A DNA stretch of 64,000 bases from Membranipora membranacea (taxonomy: Eukaryota; Bryozoa; Gymnolaemata; Cheilostomatida; Membraniporidae), in the NCBI GenBank assembly GCA_914767715.1, contig OU612068.1:27466001-27530000 (forward strand). The letters are read 5' to 3'. The notes under the pieces were generated by a model. It was not told where the DNA came from. It was given only the letters and a program-made list of their open reading frames with translations, and made no database searches. Shown here piece after piece: positions 63,501 to 64,000 of this stretch (position 1 is its first letter; the number at the start of each line of letters is the position of its first letter). The position numbers and the translations under genes are program-made.

Positions 63501-63973
63501 TTCAAAGTGACAAAGACCCGGATTTAATATGACATCTATATCCGGTCATTTGTTAACACGCCCATTAAATATCATTGGTCAATCGATTGAACTAAGGGAG
63601 TTCATTGGTCAATCTAGGCACCTGATTTATTACCCCACTATGACTCACTAGACCATCGAGTACTAACTCATAGGCCTGTGTAGCAGTGTGAGATCGGCCG
63701 AGCATGTCTAGACATGCCATCAGCCTGTGATTACATCGTTACGTGGAGCTACAGCTTTAGACTGAGGTCCCATTCCACTGTTTTTTGGCGTTTGGTGACC
63801 TTTGCCTGGTCATATTGTACGCAGACATTTACCTTCTTCATTGGCGACAGTCACTGTTGATTTTGTGTCTGGTACTTTAATCTCCTCTGGCAAGGCTTTG
63901 TAAAGCCTTACACTGGCGGACACACTCAATGTTATTTGGAGCAGTTTTTCACCTTCAGTCAATCTCTCCGCAT
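38553..63973 (-). CDS. PARP14: PARP14-like mono-ADP-ribosyltransferase, 5' end outside window, 35 exons
   Basis: In transcript order: 63833-63973, 62548-62763, 61943-62110, 61407-61493, 60777-60941, 60380-60547, 59981-60115, 59591-59704, 58960-59127, 57738-57821, 57413-57568, 56815-56931, 56256-56552, 55521-55784, 54685-54810, 54295-54483, 53657-53911, 53184-53423, 51234-51516, 49585-51044, 48911-49366, 48558-48664, 48158-48379, 47508-47729, 47117-47216, 46601-46750, 46162-46233, 41942-42124, 41388-41627, 40883-41136, 40431-40682, 39994-40144, 39393-39544, 39091-39274, 38553-38824. All phases agree and the sum is 2616 residues plus stop; human PARP14 has about 1800. Order: RRM-like array, KH-like region, three macrodomains, KH-like, WWE, ART. 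The family modifies proteins with single ADP-ribose units and reads ADP-ribose through the macrodomains, often in antiviral or stress responses. The start codon lies beyond 64000. Confidence 0.93.
39391..39394 (-). other. PARP14: Non-canonical GC splice donor
   Basis: The exon ends GAG and the intron starts GCAAGC, close to the known GC-AG donor consensus. Using it gives phase 0 into the GTA CGA codons of the next exon and the expected protein alignment. No GT donor in the correct phase lies nearby. Confidence 0.75.
39994..41136 (-). CDS. PARP14: PARP14-like gene: KH-like linker and WWE domain
   Basis: Exons 40883-41136, 40431-40682 and 39994-40144, in-window residues 2196-2414. The first two carry a charged helical stretch. 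The end of 40431-40682 starts a WWE domain (AKAIQWSYSDREGVISKFDA), completed in 39994-40144 (HAIFEYKTSNGPATVNLS, then MTGHYKGIQFKV). WWE domains in this family bind the iso-ADP-ribose unit and sit just before the catalytic domain, as here. Confidence 0.9.
41279..41331. repeat. 18-bp-arm hairpin element
   Basis: GGTTGAGTTCCCCAGTGG (41279-41296) and CCACTGGGGAACTCAACC (41314-41331) are perfect inverses around a 17-base loop. It lies in the intron between 41388 and 41136. Confidence 0.85.
41388..46750 (-). CDS. PARP14: PARP14-like gene: macrodomain 3, split by a 4-kb intron
   Basis: Exons 46601-46750, 46162-46233, 41942-42124 and 41388-41627, in-window residues about 1981-2195. Motifs are GSITDHNAEIIVNSTDGNLI, then GGQVAKALLQKGG, and SIAFPALGTGQL. 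The intron between 46162 and 42124 holds a large inverted-repeat transposon with another nested inside. Acceptor choice at 42124 (TATCATAG) is supported by phase and by the continued match MMLSDTPSNNGVWV. Confidence 0.88.
42433..45739. mobile_element. 3.3-kb inverted-repeat transposon-like element
   Basis: Outer arms of about 290 bp: ATGGTACGGACAATTTTTGA at the left, and at the right the inverse of ATGGCACGGACAATATTTGA, with matching sequence continuing through caccgggtgtacccagttgt. Between them lie degenerate tandem units of about 140 bp (cagcggcagcatatccgcaa, then gtgaaatgttaagag) and a nested 1.37-kb foldback. No transposase was recognised, so it is non-autonomous. The target duplication is not clear. 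Confidence 0.8.
42979..44349. mobile_element. Foldback element with arms of about 660 bp, TTAA-flanked
   Basis: TTAA at 42979-42982 and 44346-44349. The element begins GGTTATGATACCAGCGTTGA and ends with its inverse. Left arm runs to about 43650 and the right arm from about 43674, leaving a loop of a few tens of bases. The arms are highly similar throughout. It interrupts one unit of the tandem repeats of the outer element, so it inserted later. Confidence 0.9.
47117..48664 (-). CDS. PARP14: PARP14-like gene: macrodomain 2
   Basis: Exons 48558-48664, 48158-48379, 47508-47729 and 47117-47216, in-window residues about 1764-1980. The fold is clear from VDVEIVSGDITIR, HGEVIATRGYRMPCKQILHC and SSIAFPALGTGNLRYPEQNV. 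The usual VNAAN is replaced by LVNSVGTDMDLRNGKVAPVI, so the first loop is unusual although the GTG phosphate loop is present. The two middle exons are both exactly 222 bp and phase 0. Confidence 0.9.
48066..48122. repeat. Hairpin element
   Basis: ctatagttgccc.ag..gtcgagg and its inverse cctcgactactggggcaactatag flank a short purine-rich loop. It lies in the intron between 48158 and 47729. Confidence 0.8.
48911..49736 (-). CDS. PARP14: PARP14-like gene: macrodomain 1
   Basis: Coded from about 49736 in the large exon and by exon 48911-49366. Ligand-binding motifs are visible: VNAANEDLQHCGGLA (adenine and distal ribose loop) and PPISTGIFGFPLELAVK (phosphate loop, usually GxG or STGIFGxP). HAVGPRWSGG lies between. 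The STGIFGFP loop is canonical, so ADP-ribose binding is likely. The remainder of the exon is a linker. Confidence 0.9.
49585..51044 (-). CDS. PARP14: PARP14-like gene: large exon with KH-like repeats and start of macrodomain 1
   Basis: A single 1460-bp exon, by far the longest in the gene (in-window residues 1125-1611). It is rich in charged helices with repeated patterns of the kind described as KH-like in human PARP14, for example ISVIGERQTIEDLKTRMEQH, VKLTGVPSKIEEVQKEMND and IEISGTSNTIANAMRELKK. Each is a beta strand, a turn and a helix. The end enters macrodomain 1 (RRGDITNIKCDVIVNAANED) and splits it at QHCGGLALAIVQR. The strong plus-strand open frames over this exon are shadows. Confidence 0.9.
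51234..56552 (-). CDS. PARP14: PARP14-like gene: second group of RRM-like domains
   Basis: In-window residues 574-1124, exons 56256-56552, 55521-55784, 54685-54810, 54295-54483, 53657-53911, 53184-53423 and 51234-51516. Here exons are larger and each tends to carry the end of one domain and the core of the next. Examples are ETLLVRNLLDVDEETLSFW, then DWNAMQRRIAQNEF (alpha2); and SVRVSGLTPDLDPEKLKFYI, then the Cys-containing block WVLCQQCNSSIAACPDIKI. This matches the tandem RRM region of vertebrate PARP14. The last exon ends in phase 2, the switch from the modular array to the large KH exon. Confidence 0.82.
51561..52932. mobile_element. TTAA-flanked inverted-repeat element, 1.37 kb
   Basis: TTAA GGTCATGCCTCGCC at 51561-51578 is mirrored by GGCGAGGCATGACC TTAA at 52915-52932. 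It lies in the intron between exons 53184 and 51516 of the PARP14-like gene. A 167-codon open frame (51945-52448, plus strand) shows no recognisable domain. A cluster of TGACGTCA-type palindromes is at 52805-52850. Confidence 0.85.
52805..52850. repeat. Cluster of cgtcatgacgtca palindromes
   Basis: gcgtcatgacgtcacgtcat is followed by gacgtcacgtcatggcgt, giving two full TGACGTCA sites (the CRE/ATF consensus) in about 45 bp. Because it lies inside a transposon it may be a transposon feature and not a host regulatory site. Confidence 0.8.
56815..63973 (-). CDS. PARP14: PARP14-like gene: N-terminal array of RRM-like exon pairs
   Basis: In-window residues 1-573. Exon 63833-63973 (DAERLTEGEKLLQITLS) is the alpha2-beta4 end of an RRM whose core lies outside. 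Exon 62548-62763 is a Ser/Thr-rich linker. Five RRM-like domains follow, each split into a core exon and an alpha2-beta4 exon: 61943-62110 with 61407-61493; 60777-60941 with 60380-60547; 59981-60115 with 59591-59704; 58960-59127 with 57738-57821; 57413-57568 with 56815-56931. Every exon begins and ends in phase 1. Three sequence types recur: III (HSYDxxxxVFRFD), C (LSKTQLKxxFG or similar) and g (IIHFDSVE with a MVEQEQV partner). They are assigned as RRM-like from helix/strand pattern and family context, not from RNP motifs, which are weak. Confidence 0.82.
61013..61206. repeat. Tandem duplication of about 97 bp
   Basis: gtaggtggttcacagtgtaa through gacggactcaatccaccttt and atgcattg occurs twice in succession with a four-base difference (ggattaaacaatatt against ggattttcaatatt). 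It is in the intron between 61407 and 60941. Confidence 0.95.
61880..61892. repeat. Homopolymer C tract
   Basis: About 13 C followed by A residues, just downstream of the exon at 61943-62110. Its length is probably unreliable. Confidence 0.85.
62764..63832. other. PARP14: 1.07-kb intron, nothing recognised
   Basis: Intron between the first two in-window exons of the PARP14-like gene. The short open frames here match no known family and have no conserved splice context. Confidence 0.6.
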
Positions 63974-64000
63974 CTGGGTTATTAGATTATTAACAATTAA

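Overview
This is a 64 kb piece of an animal nuclear genome, most likely an invertebrate. It is AT-rich, with genes in many short exons, mostly GT-AG introns of a few hundred bases to 4 kb, tRNA-derived SINE-like repeats, LINE and LTR retroelement debris and many small inverted-repeat elements. Nothing is bacterial. I cannot fix the species; PARP14-like genes carrying macrodomains, a WWE domain and a catalytic domain are common in marine invertebrates.

Layout, with all genes on the minus strand. (1) 305-10546: a complete 18-exon glutamate carboxypeptidase II / NAALADase gene. Joining the exons gives 756 codons with consistent phases throughout, and all zinc ligands are present. (2) 10.55-16.0 kb: intergenic repeats. 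They comprise a three-copy tandem repeat, a GC-rich minisatellite and a 5'-truncated Ty3/gypsy element (reverse transcriptase plus RNase H) with its 3' LTR. (3) 16.27-31.97 kb: an array of RRM-like exon pairs that is a colinear but decaying copy of the N-terminal part of the next gene. It has frameshifts, a stop and a lost splice donor, and it lacks the macrodomains and the catalytic end. (4) 32-38.5 kb: retroelements and repeats, including a LINE split by a TTAA-flanked MITE. (5) 38553-64000 and beyond: a very large PARP14-like gene, 35 exons and 2616 codons in the window, with its 5' end outside. From N to C it encodes about ten RRM-like domains, a long KH-like region, three macrodomains, a KH-like segment, a WWE domain and an ADP-ribosyltransferase domain.

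The most interesting points are these. The RRM array is built from symmetric phase-1 exon pairs (beta1-alpha1-beta2-beta3, then alpha2-beta4), which lets it expand by tandem duplication without breaking frame. The neighbouring copy shows the same order with one RRM type triplicated, then decay. Several transposons can be delimited to the base: a TTAA MITE inside the LINE whose removal would restore the reading frame, a 114-bp near-perfect palindrome with an 8-bp target duplication, a 1.37-kb foldback nested in a 3.3-kb inverted-repeat element, and a gypsy element that appears to have integrase upstream of reverse transcriptase. All gene models here are read by eye from splice signals, phase and similarity to known families. 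No search or transcript data were available.
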